Shown here: positions 25,743 to 34,898 of the stretch, piece by piece | Layout: each line of letters begins with the position of its first letter | Numbering within the stretch: position 1 is the stretch's first letter | Assembly: GCF_009707515.1 (NCBI RefSeq) | Contig: NZ_WLYI01000016.1 | Span: forward strand, 1 to 64,000 | Length of the DNA: 64,000 nt | Source: Pseudomonas karstica | GTDB taxonomy: Bacteria; Pseudomonadota; Gammaproteobacteria; Pseudomonadales; Pseudomonadaceae | Reading direction: 5' to 3' | Notes under the pieces: model-generated | Told to the model about the DNA's origin: nothing | Database searches by the model: none | The model's input: the letters and a program-made list of their open reading frames with translations, nothing else | Translations under genes and position numbers: made by a program

Positions 25743-27457
25743 GCACCCTGGCGCCGGTACTGGAAGCCCTCACCGTGCTGATTGCCGAAGACAGTGCGGC
25801 CGACCGACTGTTGCTGTCGACTATCGTTCGCCGCCAGGGTCATGGTGTGCTGACCGCCAGCAACGGTGAAGAAGCGGTGCAGGTGTTCGCCCGTGAGCGC
25901 CCGCAGTTGGTGTTGATGGACGCACTGATGCCGGTGATGGACGGTTTTGAGGCCGCCCGACAAATCAAACAATTGGCGGGTGAGGCGTTGGTGCCGATCA
26001 TCTTTCTCACGTCCTTGCGCGAGAGTGAAGCCCTGGCCCAGTGCCTGGATGCGGGTGGCGACGATTTTCTGCCTAAACCCTATAACGAGGTGATCCTCGC
26101 AGCAAAGATCAACGCCATGGACCGCCTGCGCCGTTTGCAGGCCACGGTTCTGCATCAGCGGGACCTGATCGCCCGACACCATGACTACCTGCTCCAGGAG
26201 CAACGCGTCGCCAAGGCCGTGGTCGACAAGGTGGCCCATTCCGGCTGCTTGAACGCCGCGCCCAATATCCGTTATCTGCAATCGCCTTTGGCCCTGTTCA
26301 ACGGTGATTTGCTGTTGGCAGCGTATACGCCGTCGGGGGATATGCACGTCCTGCTGGGCGACTTCACCGGGCATGGCTTACCGGCAGCAGTGGGGGCGAT
26401 GCCCCTGGCGGAAGTATTCTATGGCATGACGGGCAAGGGCTATGGCCTGGCGCAGATCCTGCGGGAGATGAACGCCCGGCTCAAGCGCATCCTGGCGGTA
26501 GACATGTTTTGTTGTGCCACGTTGTTGTGCCTCAGCACTGAGCGGCGAGTGGTGGAGGTGTGGAACGGCGGCATGCCGGATGGTTATGTGCACGAGATTG
26601 CTACTGGGCAGCGCACGTCGTTGGTGTCGCGGCACTTGCCCCTTGGCGTGCTGGCGACCGAGGCCTTCGAGGATCGCACGGAAGTCTGGCCCATGGCCCT
26701 GGGCGACCGGATCTTCCTGCTGTCTGATGGCGTTCTGGAAACCGCTGATGTCAATGAGCAGTTGTTTGGTGCCGAGCGCCTGCAACAGGTATTCGCCGCC
26801 AATCGTGATCCTGATCACCTGTTCGAGGAGATTGAACAGGCATTGGCGGGCTTTCACGGCCAGGTGCGGGATGACATCAGCATGGTGGAAATCAGCCTGT
26901 CGCCCGATCAACCCTTGCGTTCGCCGGCCCTGGCCTATTCCGACAGCGGCCAGCCGAGCCCGCTGGATTGGTCGGTGAGTTTTGAGTTTCGCGCCGAAAC
27001 CCTCAAGCGCTACAACCCGTTGCCGTATTTGCTGCAACTGTTACTGGAAATCCATGGCCTGCGCGGGCAGAGCGGGACACTGTATAGCGTGATGGCCGAG
27101 GTGTATTCCAATGCCCTGGAATATGGGGTGTTGGGCCTGGACTCCAACCTCAAGTGCGATGCCCAGGGGTTTGCCGATTATTACCGTCTGCGCAATGAGC
27201 GTTTGGCGCAATTGAGCAGCGGTTATGTGCGTGTGCATATTCAAGTGCTACCTGCTCATCTGGGCGGTCGCCTGACGTTGCGGGTCGAGGACAGCGGGGC
27301 GGGATTCGACGTGGAAAAGGTCCTGGCTCGACCGCTGGAGGTCGACCGCCTGTCCGGTCGTGGCCTGAACCTGGTCCGTGAACTCAGTAGCGATGTGCGC
27401 TGGTCGGACGGAGGGCGTAGTGTCTGCGTGGAGTTTTGCTGGGAGGCTCTGGCATAA
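25739..27457 (+). CDS. hsbR: response regulator / PP2C phosphatase / anti-sigma kinase HsbR
   Basis: 572-residue three-domain regulator. Receiver domain at 1-130 with Asp61 (LVLMDALMPVMDG) and Lys in FLPKPYNE. A SpoIIE-like PP2C phosphatase follows at about 180-390 (LLGDFTGHGLPAAVGAMPLA, LLSDGVLETAD, DDISMV). A C-terminal HATPase anti-sigma kinase-like domain lies at about 420-570 (EVYSNALEYGVLGLD, DSGAGFDVE, SGRGLNLVREL). In P. aeruginosa HptB phosphorylates HsbR, which then dephosphorylates or phosphorylates HsbA. The TTG start at 25739 overlaps the hsbA stop. Confidence 0.88.
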   Translation: MSTLAPVLEALTVLIAEDSAADRLLLSTIVRRQGHGVLTASNGEEAVQVFARERPQLVLMDALMPVMDGFEAARQIKQLAGEALVPIIFLTSLRESEALAQCLDAGGDDFLPKPYNEVILAAKINAMDRLRRLQATVLHQRDLIARHHDYLLQEQRVAKAVVDKVAHSGCLNAAPNIRYLQSPLALFNGDLLLAAYTPSGDMHVLLGDFTGHGLPAAVGAMPLAEVFYGMTGKGYGLAQILREMNARLKRILAVDMFCCATLLCLSTERRVVEVWNGGMPDGYVHEIATGQRTSLVSRHLPLGVLATEAFEDRTEVWPMALGDRIFLLSDGVLETADVNEQLFGAERLQQVFAANRDPDHLFEEIEQALAGFHGQVRDDISMVEISLSPDQPLRSPALAYSDSGQPSPLDWSVSFEFRAETLKRYNPLPYLLQLLLEIHGLRGQSGTLYSVMAEVYSNALEYGVLGLDSNLKCDAQGFADYYRLRNERLAQLSSGYVRVHIQVLPAHLGGRLTLRVEDSGAGFDVEKVLARPLEVDRLSGRGLNLVRELSSDVRWSDGGRSVCVEFCWEALA

Positions 27458-27487
27458 TTCGCCGATTCTTGATCAAGGAGCGAGCAA

Positions 27488-27835
27488 GTGGCTGAAATTC
27501 ATCTGGACCCGGCAGTGTTGACGGACCTGCAGGACGTCATGGAGAGCGAGTATCCGAAACTGCTCGACACGTTTCTGGACGACTCGCAAAAGCGCGTCGA
27601 TGCGTTGTGCAAGGCGCGGGACGATGCCAAGGCGCTGGGCAGGATTGCCCACAGTTTCAAAGGCAGCAGTGGTAACTTGGGGGCTGCGCGGCTGGCGGAA
27701 CTTTGCCAGCAGTTGGAAGACTGCTCGGCGCAGCGATCCGATGGCGACCTTGGAGAACTGGTGGATAAGATCGACCACGAGTTTGCCCTGGTAAAACCGC
27801 TGTATGAGCAGGAACGGCAACGCTTTCCGCTTTGA
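27488..27835 (+). CDS. hptB: histidine phosphotransfer protein HptB
   Basis: 115-residue Hpt domain. The phosphotransfer motif AHSFKGSSGNLGA places the active His at residue 55. A GTG start follows AAGGAGCGAG. In P. aeruginosa HptB takes phosphate from hybrid kinases of the RetS/ErcS' type and passes it to HsbR, linking surface signalling to RsmA-dependent and motility outputs. Its neighbours hsbA and hsbR encode the rest of that pathway. Confidence 0.88.
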   Translation: MAEIHLDPAVLTDLQDVMESEYPKLLDTFLDDSQKRVDALCKARDDAKALGRIAHSFKGSSGNLGAARLAELCQQLEDCSAQRSDGDLGELVDKIDHEFALVKPLYEQERQRFPL

Positions 27836-27866
27836 TTGCAGGCTGGGTCAGCACGGGTTGAGTCAT

Positions 27867-27883
27867 CTGGCCCGACTCTTGCT
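27867..27883 (+). promoter_or_regulatory. sigma-54 promoter for fliK
   Basis: CTGGCCCGACTCTTGCT has GG at 27869-27870 and GC at 27881-27882, ten bases apart. It matches TGGCACG-N4-TTGCT at all but one base. It lies between hptB and fliK, 52 bases before the fliK ATG. Confidence 0.85.
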
Positions 27884-27934
27884 CTGGCTCTTCTTACTGC
27901 GCCCTCGACCCCTGTGCAGTGGAGACCTTTACTC

Positions 27935-29266
27935 ATGCCTCTTGTCCCGAATTCGCTCCTTCAGGCTGCCTCCGTGGCCAAGCCTCAAGCGCCTGCTGCC
28001 AATTCTCTGGCCCCGGCCGCGGACCCGTGGAGCAGGGCCCCGGCTTTCGCTCAGGTGCTTGCCAAGCAGGCGTCCGCACCTGTGGCGAGGTCTACCGATG
28101 TCGGCGTCAAAACGGGCCGTGACAAGTCCGTCGACATCGGCTCCAAGCCTGCGACCAATAACGATAAGCCTGCCACCCAAGCCCCTGCGATTGCCGATAG
28201 CGGCAAGACTTTGCCTGCCAATCCAGCAGGCAAGTCCGATACGTCGGTCAGTAATGAGAATGATGCCGCCTCGGAGCCTGCGGTGGTGCAGCAGCCTTCA
28301 GTCGACCCGGCGCTGATGGCGGCGGTGGTGCCGGTTGAAACCCCGGTGCCGGCAGTCACGGATGAGAGCGTCCAGCCCGCCGTCGCGGCCGCACTGGTGG
28401 TGTCGACCGCTGAAGCCGACCCGGCATTCGATCCCGAGGCCGACCCACTGGATGCATTACCGGCCGTACGCCTGGCGATGGAGCAGGGCGGACACGTCTC
28501 CGCCAGTAGTCAGGCAGCGCAAAAAAATACCCAGGCCCAGGCTGAGCCGACCGCTGCACAGAGCTTTGCCAACGGCCTGGCGGCCATGGTCGATCAGCAA
28601 ACTGCCAAAGACAGCACCGATCAAGGTGGCGACAAGGCTTTCAGTGGCTTGATCGAAGAGGGCCTCAAAGACTTGATGAGCGCCGACAGCGACACCCGTG
28701 TCGACGACTTTGCCAATCGCCTGGCCGCACTGACCCAGGCCGCCACGCCGAAAACCGTCAACGCCTTGCCACCGGTGGCCAATGCGCCGTTGGCCATGCA
28801 CCAGAGCGGTTGGACCGAAGAGGTAGTGAACCGGGTGATGTACCTGTCCAGCGCCAACCTGAAATCAGCGCAGATTCAGCTGCAGCCAGCGGAATTGGGT
28901 CGCCTGGATATTCGCGTGAATATCACTGCCGACCAACAGGCCCAGGTCAACTTCATCAGTGGCCATGCTGTGGTGCGCGAAGCCCTGGAAAGCCAGTCGG
29001 GCCGCCTGCGGGAAATGTTCGTCCAGCAGGGCATGGGGCAGGTGGACGTCAATGTCTCTGACCAGTCCCGCGGATGGCAGGGGCAAGGACAGGAGCAACA
29101 GCAACAACAGGAGCAACAGCAACAACAGAGCCAGGCTCGTGGTGTCAGTGGCAATGGCGGGCGTGGCGATGGCATTGACGCTGGCATCGCTGGCGACGTG
29201 CCTGAAGCCGCGGCTTCGATCGTCAGCACCGTCATCGGCTCCAGCGCCGTGGACTACTACGCCTGA
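27935..29266 (+). CDS. fliK: flagellar hook-length control protein FliK
   Basis: 443-residue molecular ruler exported during hook growth. The long N-terminal part is Ala/Pro/Ser-rich and low in complexity. The conserved C-terminal switch domain (about 315-400) reads AQIQLQPAELGRLDIRVNI and SGRLREMFVQQGM. A run of Gln/Glu (about 398-420, mainly CAG/CAA codons) follows, which could vary in length by slippage. The ATG at 27935 follows GGAGA and lies downstream of the sigma-54 promoter; the in-frame TTG at 27836 is upstream of that promoter and was not used. Confidence 0.93.
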   Translation: MPLVPNSLLQAASVAKPQAPAANSLAPAADPWSRAPAFAQVLAKQASAPVARSTDVGVKTGRDKSVDIGSKPATNNDKPATQAPAIADSGKTLPANPAGKSDTSVSNENDAASEPAVVQQPSVDPALMAAVVPVETPVPAVTDESVQPAVAAALVVSTAEADPAFDPEADPLDALPAVRLAMEQGGHVSASSQAAQKNTQAQAEPTAAQSFANGLAAMVDQQTAKDSTDQGGDKAFSGLIEEGLKDLMSADSDTRVDDFANRLAALTQAATPKTVNALPPVANAPLAMHQSGWTEEVVNRVMYLSSANLKSAQIQLQPAELGRLDIRVNITADQQAQVNFISGHAVVREALESQSGRLREMFVQQGMGQVDVNVSDQSRGWQGQGQEQQQQQEQQQQQSQARGVSGNGGRGDGIDAGIAGDVPEAAASIVSTVIGSSAVDYYA

Positions 29267-29308
29267 TTTTCTCCCTCAATTACGCCTGACTTCCCTTGTA
29301 GAGACCGT

Positions 29309-29328
29309 CTTGCCCGTCACCGGGCAAG
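29309..29328. other. 8-bp hairpin downstream of fliK
   Basis: CTTGCCCG (29309-29316) pairs perfectly with CGGGCAAG (29321-29328) around TCAC. There is no T tract, so it is not a classical terminator; it may slow 3' decay of the fliK transcript. Confidence 0.4.
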
Positions 29329-29400
29329 AGCCAATTTCGGGTTATACATTTGGCCCGACTTGAGAGCGCCGAATGATGTGCAGCATTTTACGCATCCCCG

Positions 29401-29433
29401 CGCAGCCGATCGCAGGCTGCGCCAGCGGCTACA
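29401..29433 (-). repeat. single REP-type palindrome
   Basis: This 33-base stretch is the reverse complement of the left half of the elements in the 24545-25340 array (TGTAGCCGCTGGCGCAGCCT...). GCAGCC and GGCTGC form the hairpin. It is a solitary half-element between fliK and the fliL promoter. Confidence 0.8.
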
Positions 29434-29445
29434 CGTCTTGCAACT

Positions 29446-29462
29446 CTGGCATAACACTTGCT
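29446..29462 (+). promoter_or_regulatory. sigma-54 promoter for fliL operon
   Basis: CTGGCATAACACTTGCT has GG at 29448-29449 and GC at 29460-29461, ten bases apart, with TGGCA and TTGCT intact. It lies 50 bases before fliL and would drive fliLMNOPQR-flhB. Confidence 0.85.
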
Positions 29463-29512
29463 CTGGCCTTGCCGTGGATCTGTGAAAACCCGAATAGTGA
29501 CGGATTATTGGC

Positions 29513-30013
29513 ATGGCAAAGAGCGACGAAGCAGCGCAAGAACCCGCAGGCAAGGGCAAGCTCAAGCTTGTCCTGTTGATTGTCCTGGCTTTACTCCTGG
29601 CGATCGGCGTGTCCGTGGGGGCTACCTGGTACTTCATGCACAGCGCCCAGAGCGAACCGTCCCCGGCGCTTGAGACCACCAGCAACGCCAGGCAACCGGC
29701 GATCTACGAATCGATGCTTCCGGCCTTTGTCACCAACTTCAATCAGAACGGCCGTCAGCGCTACCTGCAGGTGAGCATTACCCTGCTGGCGCGTAACCAG
29801 GCGGACCTGGATGCCCTCAAGGTGCACATGCCGGTACTGCGTAACAATCTGGTGATGCTGTTCTCCGCCCAAAGTTTCGACACCCTGGCCACCCCGGTGG
29901 GCCAGGAAATGCTGCGCCAGAAAGCCACTGCCAGTGTGCAGGAAGTGGCCCTGAAGGAAGTCGGCAAAGTTGTGGTCGAGCAGTTGCTCTTCACTAATTT
30001 CGTATTGCAGTAG
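29513..30013 (+). CDS. fliL: flagellar basal body-associated protein FliL
   Basis: 166-residue single-pass inner-membrane protein that supports the motor around stators. A charged cytoplasmic start (MAKSDEAAQEPAGKGKLK) precedes a membrane helix at about residues 17-40. The periplasmic part shows LPAFVTNFNQNGRQRYLQVS and LRNNLVMLFSAQSFDTL, typical of FliL. It is first in the fliL-flhB run and 9 bases before fliM. Confidence 0.95.
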   Translation: MAKSDEAAQEPAGKGKLKLVLLIVLALLLAIGVSVGATWYFMHSAQSEPSPALETTSNARQPAIYESMLPAFVTNFNQNGRQRYLQVSITLLARNQADLDALKVHMPVLRNNLVMLFSAQSFDTLATPVGQEMLRQKATASVQEVALKEVGKVVVEQLLFTNFVLQ

Positions 30014-30022
30014 GATCACGAC

Positions 30023-30991
30023 ATGGCCGTGCAGGACCTGCTGTCCCAGGATGAAATCGATGCGCTGCTGCATGGCGTCGATGATGGTCTGGTACAGACC
30101 GAAATGGCTGCCGAACCCGGCAGCGTCAAAAGCTACGACCTGACCAGCCAGGATCGCATCGTCCGTGGGCGCATGCCGACCCTGGAAATGATCAACGAGC
30201 GTTTTGCCCGGTATACCCGCATCAGCATGTTCAACATGCTGCGCCGTTCGGCGGACGTGGCGGTAGGCGGCGTACAGGTAATGAAGTTCGGTGAATACGT
30301 GCACTCGCTGTACGTGCCCACCAGCCTCAACCTGGTGAAGATCAAGCCGTTGCGCGGCACTGCGTTGTTCATCCTCGACGCCAAACTGGTGTTCAAGCTG
30401 GTGGACAACTTTTTTGGCGGCGACGGCCGCCACGCCAAGATCGAAGGACGTGAATTCACCCCCACCGAACTGCGCGTGGTGCGCATGGTGCTGGAGCAGG
30501 CTTTCATTGATTTGAAAGAAGCCTGGCAGGCGATCATGGAAGTCAATTTCGAGTACATCAACTCGGAAGTGAACCCGGCCATGGCCAACATCGTTGGCCC
30601 CAGCGAGGCCATTGTGGTCTCCACGTTCCACATCGAACTCGATGGCGGCGGCGGCGATCTTCACATCACCATGCCGTACTCGATGATCGAACCGGTGCGG
30701 GAAATGCTCGATGCGGGCTTCCAGTCCGACCTGGACGACCAGGACGAGCGCTGGGTCAAGGCCCTGCGCGAAGACCTGTTGGACGTTGACGTGCCGCTGA
30801 GCGCCACCGTGGCCCGACGCCAGTTGCGCCTGCGGGACATTCTGCACATGCAACCGGGAGACGTGATTCCCGTCGAGCTACCGGACGAGTTGATCATGCG
30901 CGCCAATGGCGTGCCGTCGTTCAAGGTCAAGTTGGGCTCCCACAAGGGCAACCTGGCGTTGCAAGTGATCGAACCGATCAACCGTCGCTGA
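30023..30991 (+). CDS. fliM: flagellar motor switch protein FliM
   Basis: 322-residue C-ring protein that receives phospho-CheY. The N-terminal CheY-binding peptide reads LLSQDEIDALLHG (residues 6-18). The CheC-like middle domain follows (YTRISMFNMLRRSADVAVGG, LVDNFFGGDGRH), then the SpoA C-terminal domain (LRDILHMQPGDVIPVELPDE). It is in the canonical position between fliL and fliN. Confidence 0.97.
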   Translation: MAVQDLLSQDEIDALLHGVDDGLVQTEMAAEPGSVKSYDLTSQDRIVRGRMPTLEMINERFARYTRISMFNMLRRSADVAVGGVQVMKFGEYVHSLYVPTSLNLVKIKPLRGTALFILDAKLVFKLVDNFFGGDGRHAKIEGREFTPTELRVVRMVLEQAFIDLKEAWQAIMEVNFEYINSEVNPAMANIVGPSEAIVVSTFHIELDGGGGDLHITMPYSMIEPVREMLDAGFQSDLDDQDERWVKALREDLLDVDVPLSATVARRQLRLRDILHMQPGDVIPVELPDELIMRANGVPSFKVKLGSHKGNLALQVIEPINRR

Positions 30992-31033
30992 TCCACCCTA
31001 ACTCATGAATCAATGCTTCGCCGAGGACATGTA

Positions 31034-31501
31034 ATGGCTACCGAACACGAGAACACTTCCGCCGAAGACCAGGCCCTGGCTGATGAGTGGGCGGCGGCCC
31101 TGGAAGAAACCGGCGATGTTGGCCAGGACGATATCGACGCGCTGCTGGCTGCCGATGCGGCCAGCGCGCCGGCCGGCAACCGGCTGCCCATGGAAGAGTT
31201 TGGCAGTGTGCCGAAGAATAACGACCCGGTAACCCTGGACGGTCCGAACCTGGATGTGATTCTCGACATCCCGGTGTCGATTTCCATGGAAGTGGGCAGC
31301 ACCGAAATCAATATCCGCAACCTGCTGCAACTCAACCAGGGCTCGGTGATCGAACTCGACCGCCTGGCCGGTGAGCCGCTGGATGTGCTGGTCAACGGCA
31401 CGCTGATCGCTCACGGCGAAGTGGTGGTGGTCAATGAGAAGTTCGGGATTCGCCTGACCGACGTGATCAGTCCCAGCGAACGCATCAAGAAGTTGCGCTG
31501 A
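31034..31501 (+). CDS. fliN: flagellar motor switch protein FliN
   Basis: 155-residue C-ring protein. The conserved SpoA domain is C-terminal (LDVILDIPVSISMEVGSTEI, IRNLLQLNQGSVIELDRLAG). The N-terminal extension of about 70 residues holds GQDDIDALLAAD, much like the FliM CheY-binding peptide. The ATG at 31034 is chosen over an upstream in-frame ATG at 31013 because it follows GAGGAC and gives the family start MATEHENTS. Confidence 0.96.
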   Translation: MATEHENTSAEDQALADEWAAALEETGDVGQDDIDALLAADAASAPAGNRLPMEEFGSVPKNNDPVTLDGPNLDVILDIPVSISMEVGSTEINIRNLLQLNQGSVIELDRLAGEPLDVLVNGTLIAHGEVVVVNEKFGIRLTDVISPSERIKKLR

Positions 31502-31502
31502 T

Positions 31503-31955
31503 ATGCAGTATTTCTCTGCAGGTTGGGCGGTGGCAGGGCTTTCAGTCGCGCTGCCATTGAGCGCCCTGGCAGCCGAACCCGTGGCCCAGGCCGTGGCGGC
31601 AGCGCCGCTCGGCAGTGGTATCGGTGGGCAATTGACTCAGTTGGTGCTGGGCCTGTTGCTGGTGGTCGGGTTGATCTTCGTTCTCGCCTGGCTGATGCGC
31701 CGCGTGCAGCGCATTGGCCCGGGCAATGCCCAAGTCATCGAACTGATCGGCTCACGGGCCCTTGGCCCGCGTGATCGCCTGGTGCTGGTGCAGGTGGGCG
31801 AGGAGCAGGTTCTGCTGGGTATCACCCCTGGCCGTATCACCCCGCTGCATGTGCTCAAGCAACCGGTGGACGTGGCCCCGACCCAGGCGGCCACGCCGGA
31901 GTTCGCCCAGCGCCTGCTGGAACTGATGGGTAAGGACCAGAAGGATAAGAAGTAA
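31503..31955 (+). CDS. fliO: flagellar biosynthesis protein FliO
   Basis: 150-residue membrane protein that helps assemble the FliP ring of the export gate. A first hydrophobic stretch (about 8-22, probably a signal) and a membrane helix at about 47-63 ([19 protein letters not shown]) are followed by the cytoplasmic FliO signature ([20 protein letters not shown]). It starts 1 base after fliN and overlaps fliP by one base. Confidence 0.93.
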   Translation: MQYFSAGWAVAGLSVALPLSALAAEPVAQAVAAAPLGSGIGGQLTQLVLGLLLVVGLIFVLAWLMRRVQRIGPGNAQVIELIGSRALGPRDRLVLVQVGEEQVLLGITPGRITPLHVLKQPVDVAPTQAATPEFAQRLLELMGKDQKDKK

Positions 31956-32698
31956 TGCGCGTTCTATTGACGCTCATGTTGTTGCTGGCTGCGCCGATGG
32001 CGTGGGCGGCGGACCCGTTGTCGATCCCGGCGATCACCTTGGGCACCAACGCGGCGGGCGCCCAGGAGTATTCGGTCAGCCTGCAGATCCTGCTGATCAT
32101 GACCGCGCTGAGCTTTATCCCGGCGTTTGTCATGCTGATGACCAGCTTCACCCGGATCATCATCGTCTTCTCGATCCTGCGCCAGGCCCTGGGCCTGCAG
32201 CAGACGCCGTCGAACCAGATCCTCACTGGCATGGCGTTGTTCCTGACCCTGTTCATCATGGCGCCAGTGTTCGACAAGGTGAACCAGCAAGCCCTGCAAC
32301 CCTACCTGGCGGAAAAGCTCTCGGCCCAGGACGCGGTGGACAAGGCCCAGGGGCCGATCAAGGACTTCATGCTGTCGCAGACCCGCTCCAGCGACCTCGA
32401 GCTGTTTATGCGCCTGTCCAAGCGCACCGACATCGCCACCCCCGACCAGGCACCGTTGACGATCCTGGTGCCGGCGTTCGTGACCTCGGAGCTCAAGACC
32501 GCGTTCCAGATCGGCTTCATGATCTTCATCCCGTTCCTGATCATCGACCTGGTGGTTGCCAGTGTGCTGATGGCGATGGGCATGATGATGCTGTCACCGC
32601 TGATCATTTCCCTGCCGTTCAAGATCATGTTGTTTGTGTTGGTGGATGGTTGGGCGCTGATTATCGGCACGTTGGCGGGCAGTTTTGGAGGCGTATAG
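31955..32698 (+). CDS. fliP: flagellar export gate protein FliP
   Basis: 247-residue core gate protein. A cleavable signal peptide ([10 protein letters not shown]) is followed by four hydrophobic segments. Signatures include [20 protein letters not shown] and [20 protein letters not shown]. The start at 31955 overlaps the fliO stop (TAATG). FliP, FliQ and FliR form the helical export gate in the MS ring. Confidence 0.97.
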   Translation: MRVLLTLMLLLAAPMAWAADPLSIPAITLGTNAAGAQEYSVSLQILLIMTALSFIPAFVMLMTSFTRIIIVFSILRQALGLQQTPSNQILTGMALFLTLFIMAPVFDKVNQQALQPYLAEKLSAQDAVDKAQGPIKDFMLSQTRSSDLELFMRLSKRTDIATPDQAPLTILVPAFVTSELKTAFQIGFMIFIPFLIIDLVVASVLMAMGMMMLSPLIISLPFKIMLFVLVDGWALIIGTLAGSFGGV

Positions 32699-32701
32699 CG
32701 C

Positions 32702-32971
32702 ATGACCCCGGAAGTTGCAGTCGACCTGTTCCGTGAAGCCCTGTGGCTGACCACCATGATGGTCGCCGTGTTGGTGGTGCCCAGTCTATTGGTGGGCTTG
32801 CTGGTGGCAATGTTCCAGGCCGCGACCCAGATCAATGAACAGACCTTGAGCTTTCTGCCGCGTCTGTTGGTGATGCTGATCACCCTGATCGTCGCGGGAC
32901 CCTGGCTGGTACAAACCTTCATGGAATACATCCTGCAGTTGTACGGCAGTATTCCGCAGTTGATCGGCTGA
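32702..32971 (+). CDS. fliQ: flagellar export gate protein FliQ
   Basis: 89-residue protein with two membrane hairpin helices, the family length. Signatures: EALWLTTMMVAVLVVPSLLV and VAMFQAATQINEQTLSFLPR. It lies 3 bases after fliP and 1 base before fliR, so the three gate subunits are tightly linked. Confidence 0.97.
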   Translation: MTPEVAVDLFREALWLTTMMVAVLVVPSLLVGLLVAMFQAATQINEQTLSFLPRLLVMLITLIVAGPWLVQTFMEYILQLYGSIPQLIG

Positions 32972-32972
32972 C

Positions 32973-33758
32973 ATGGATTCCCTGCTGGCGTTGACTGACA
33001 CTCAGATCAGCACCTGGGTGGCCTCGTTCATCCTGCCGCTGTTCCGGGTGACGGCAGTGCTGATGACCATGCCGGTGTTCGGTACCACTCTGGTGCCGCG
33101 GCGTATCCGCCTGTATTTCGCCGTAGCGATCACGGTGGTGATCGTCCCGGGGTTACCGCCGATGCCGCCGGTCAATGCCCTGGACCTCAGCGCGTTGCTG
33201 TTGATTGCCGAGCAGATCCTCATCGGCACGCTGCTGGGCTTCTCCCTGACGCTGTTCTTCCAGGCCTTTGTGATTGCCGGGCAAATCATCTCGATCCAGA
33301 TGGGCATGGGGTTCGCGTCCATGATCGACCCCACCAACGGCGTGTCGGTGGCGGTGATCGGCCAGTTCCTGACCATGCTGGTGACCTTGCTGTTCCTGGC
33401 CATGAACGGCCATTTGGTGGTGTTCGAGGTCATGACCGAAAGCTTCACCACCTTGCCGGTGGGGTCGGGGTTGGCGGTCAACCATTTCTGGGAACTGGCG
33501 GGGCGCCTCAGTTGGGTATTGGGCGCGTCGCTGTTGCTGGTATTGCCGGCCATCACCGCACTGCTGGTGGTCAACATCGCATTTGGCGTGATGACCCGCG
33601 CGGCGCCGCAGTTGAATATCTTCTCTATCGGCTTCCCGTTGACCCTGGTGCTGGGCATGGGGATTTTCTGGGTCGGCCTGGCTGACATTCTCAATCAGTA
33701 TCAACCGCTGGCCAGCGAGGCCTTGCAGTTTTTACGTGACTTGGCACGGGCGCGCTGA
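32973..33758 (+). CDS. fliR: flagellar export gate protein FliR
   Basis: 261-residue membrane protein with six predicted hydrophobic segments. Signatures: WVASFILPLFRVTAVLMTMP and the conserved GQIISIQMGMGFASMIDPTN. It plugs the FliP ring and binds FlhB. Gene order fliP-fliQ-fliR-flhB is canonical. Confidence 0.96.
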   Translation: MDSLLALTDTQISTWVASFILPLFRVTAVLMTMPVFGTTLVPRRIRLYFAVAITVVIVPGLPPMPPVNALDLSALLLIAEQILIGTLLGFSLTLFFQAFVIAGQIISIQMGMGFASMIDPTNGVSVAVIGQFLTMLVTLLFLAMNGHLVVFEVMTESFTTLPVGSGLAVNHFWELAGRLSWVLGASLLLVLPAITALLVVNIAFGVMTRAAPQLNIFSIGFPLTLVLGMGIFWVGLADILNQYQPLASEALQFLRDLARAR

Positions 33759-33761
33759 GCC

Positions 33762-34898
33762 ATGGCAGAGAGCGAGAGTGGCCAGGACAAAACAGAAGAC
33801 CCCACGGAAAAACGCAAAAAGGATTCCCGGGAAAAGGGCGAGATTGCTCGCTCCAAGGAGCTCAACACCCTGGCGGTGATGCTGGCCGGCGCTGGTGGGT
33901 TGCTGGTCTATGGCGGTGCTTTGGCCGTAGACCTGATGGACCTGATGAAGCTCAATTTTTCCCTGCCCAGGGAGGTGTTGCTCGATACACGCTCCATGGG
34001 GCTCTACCTGCTGCACTCCGGGAAAATCGCCATCCTGGCGGCGCAACCGGTGTTGATCACCTTGTTGCTGGCGGCGATCATCGGGCCGATTTCTCTCGGT
34101 GGCTGGTTGTTCGCGGCCGGCAGCCTGGCTCCCAAATTCAGCCGAATGAATCCGGGCGCCGGGCTCAAACGGATGTTTTCGGCCAAGGCGCTGGCGGAGT
34201 TGCTCAAGGCCCTGGCCAAGTTCTTTCTCATCCTGTTCGTGGCGTTGACGGTGTTGTCGTCCGACATCGACGATTTGCTGCGCATTGCCCATGAACCGCT
34301 GGACCTGGCGATCATTCACAGCGTTCAGGTGGTGGGCTGGAGTGCGTTGTGGATGGCCTGCGGGCTAATCCTGATTGCCGCCGTGGATGTGCCGATCCAG
34401 TTGTGGGAAAGCCACAAGAAACTGCTGATGACCAAGCAGGAAGTACGCGACGAACACAAGGACCAGGAAGGCCGTCCGGAAGTGAAGCAGCGGATTCGTC
34501 AGCTACAGCGGGAAATGTCCCAGCGCAAGATGATGGCAGCCGTGCCCGATGCTGACGTGATCATCACCAACCCGACCCACTACGCCGTGGCCCTCAAATA
34601 CGATTCGGAGAAAGGCGGGGCGCCGATGTTGCTGGCCAAGGGCAGCGATTTCATGGCGCTGAAGATCCGCGAAATAGGCGTGGCCAACGACGTGCTGCTA
34701 CTGGAATCGCCGGAGTTGGCCCGTTCGATCTTCTACTCCACCGAACTGGAGCACGAGATTCCCGCCGGGCTGTACCTGGCCGTGGCCCAGGTATTGGCCT
34801 ACGTCTACCAGATCCGCCTGTACCGCGCCGGTAAGGGCAAGCGCCCGGATCCGCTGAAGGATCTGCCGATTCCGCCGGATTTGCGTCGCGACGCGTGA
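33762..34898 (+). CDS. flhB: flagellar export switch protein FlhB
   Basis: 378-residue export-gate protein with four membrane helices and a cytoplasmic C-terminal domain that self-cleaves at NPTH (residues 270-273) to switch export from rod/hook to filament substrates. The N-terminus is charged (SGQDKTEDPTEKRKKDSREK), typical for the family. Residues 200-260 form the linker. It ends the fliL-flhB run; the stretch after it is AT-richer and holds a different type of promoter. Confidence 0.96.
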   Translation: MAESESGQDKTEDPTEKRKKDSREKGEIARSKELNTLAVMLAGAGGLLVYGGALAVDLMDLMKLNFSLPREVLLDTRSMGLYLLHSGKIAILAAQPVLITLLLAAIIGPISLGGWLFAAGSLAPKFSRMNPGAGLKRMFSAKALAELLKALAKFFLILFVALTVLSSDIDDLLRIAHEPLDLAIIHSVQVVGWSALWMACGLILIAAVDVPIQLWESHKKLLMTKQEVRDEHKDQEGRPEVKQRIRQLQREMSQRKMMAAVPDADVIITNPTHYAVALKYDSEKGGAPMLLAKGSDFMALKIREIGVANDVLLLESPELARSIFYSTELEHEIPAGLYLAVAQVLAYVYQIRLYRAGKGKRPDPLKDLPIPPDLRRDA

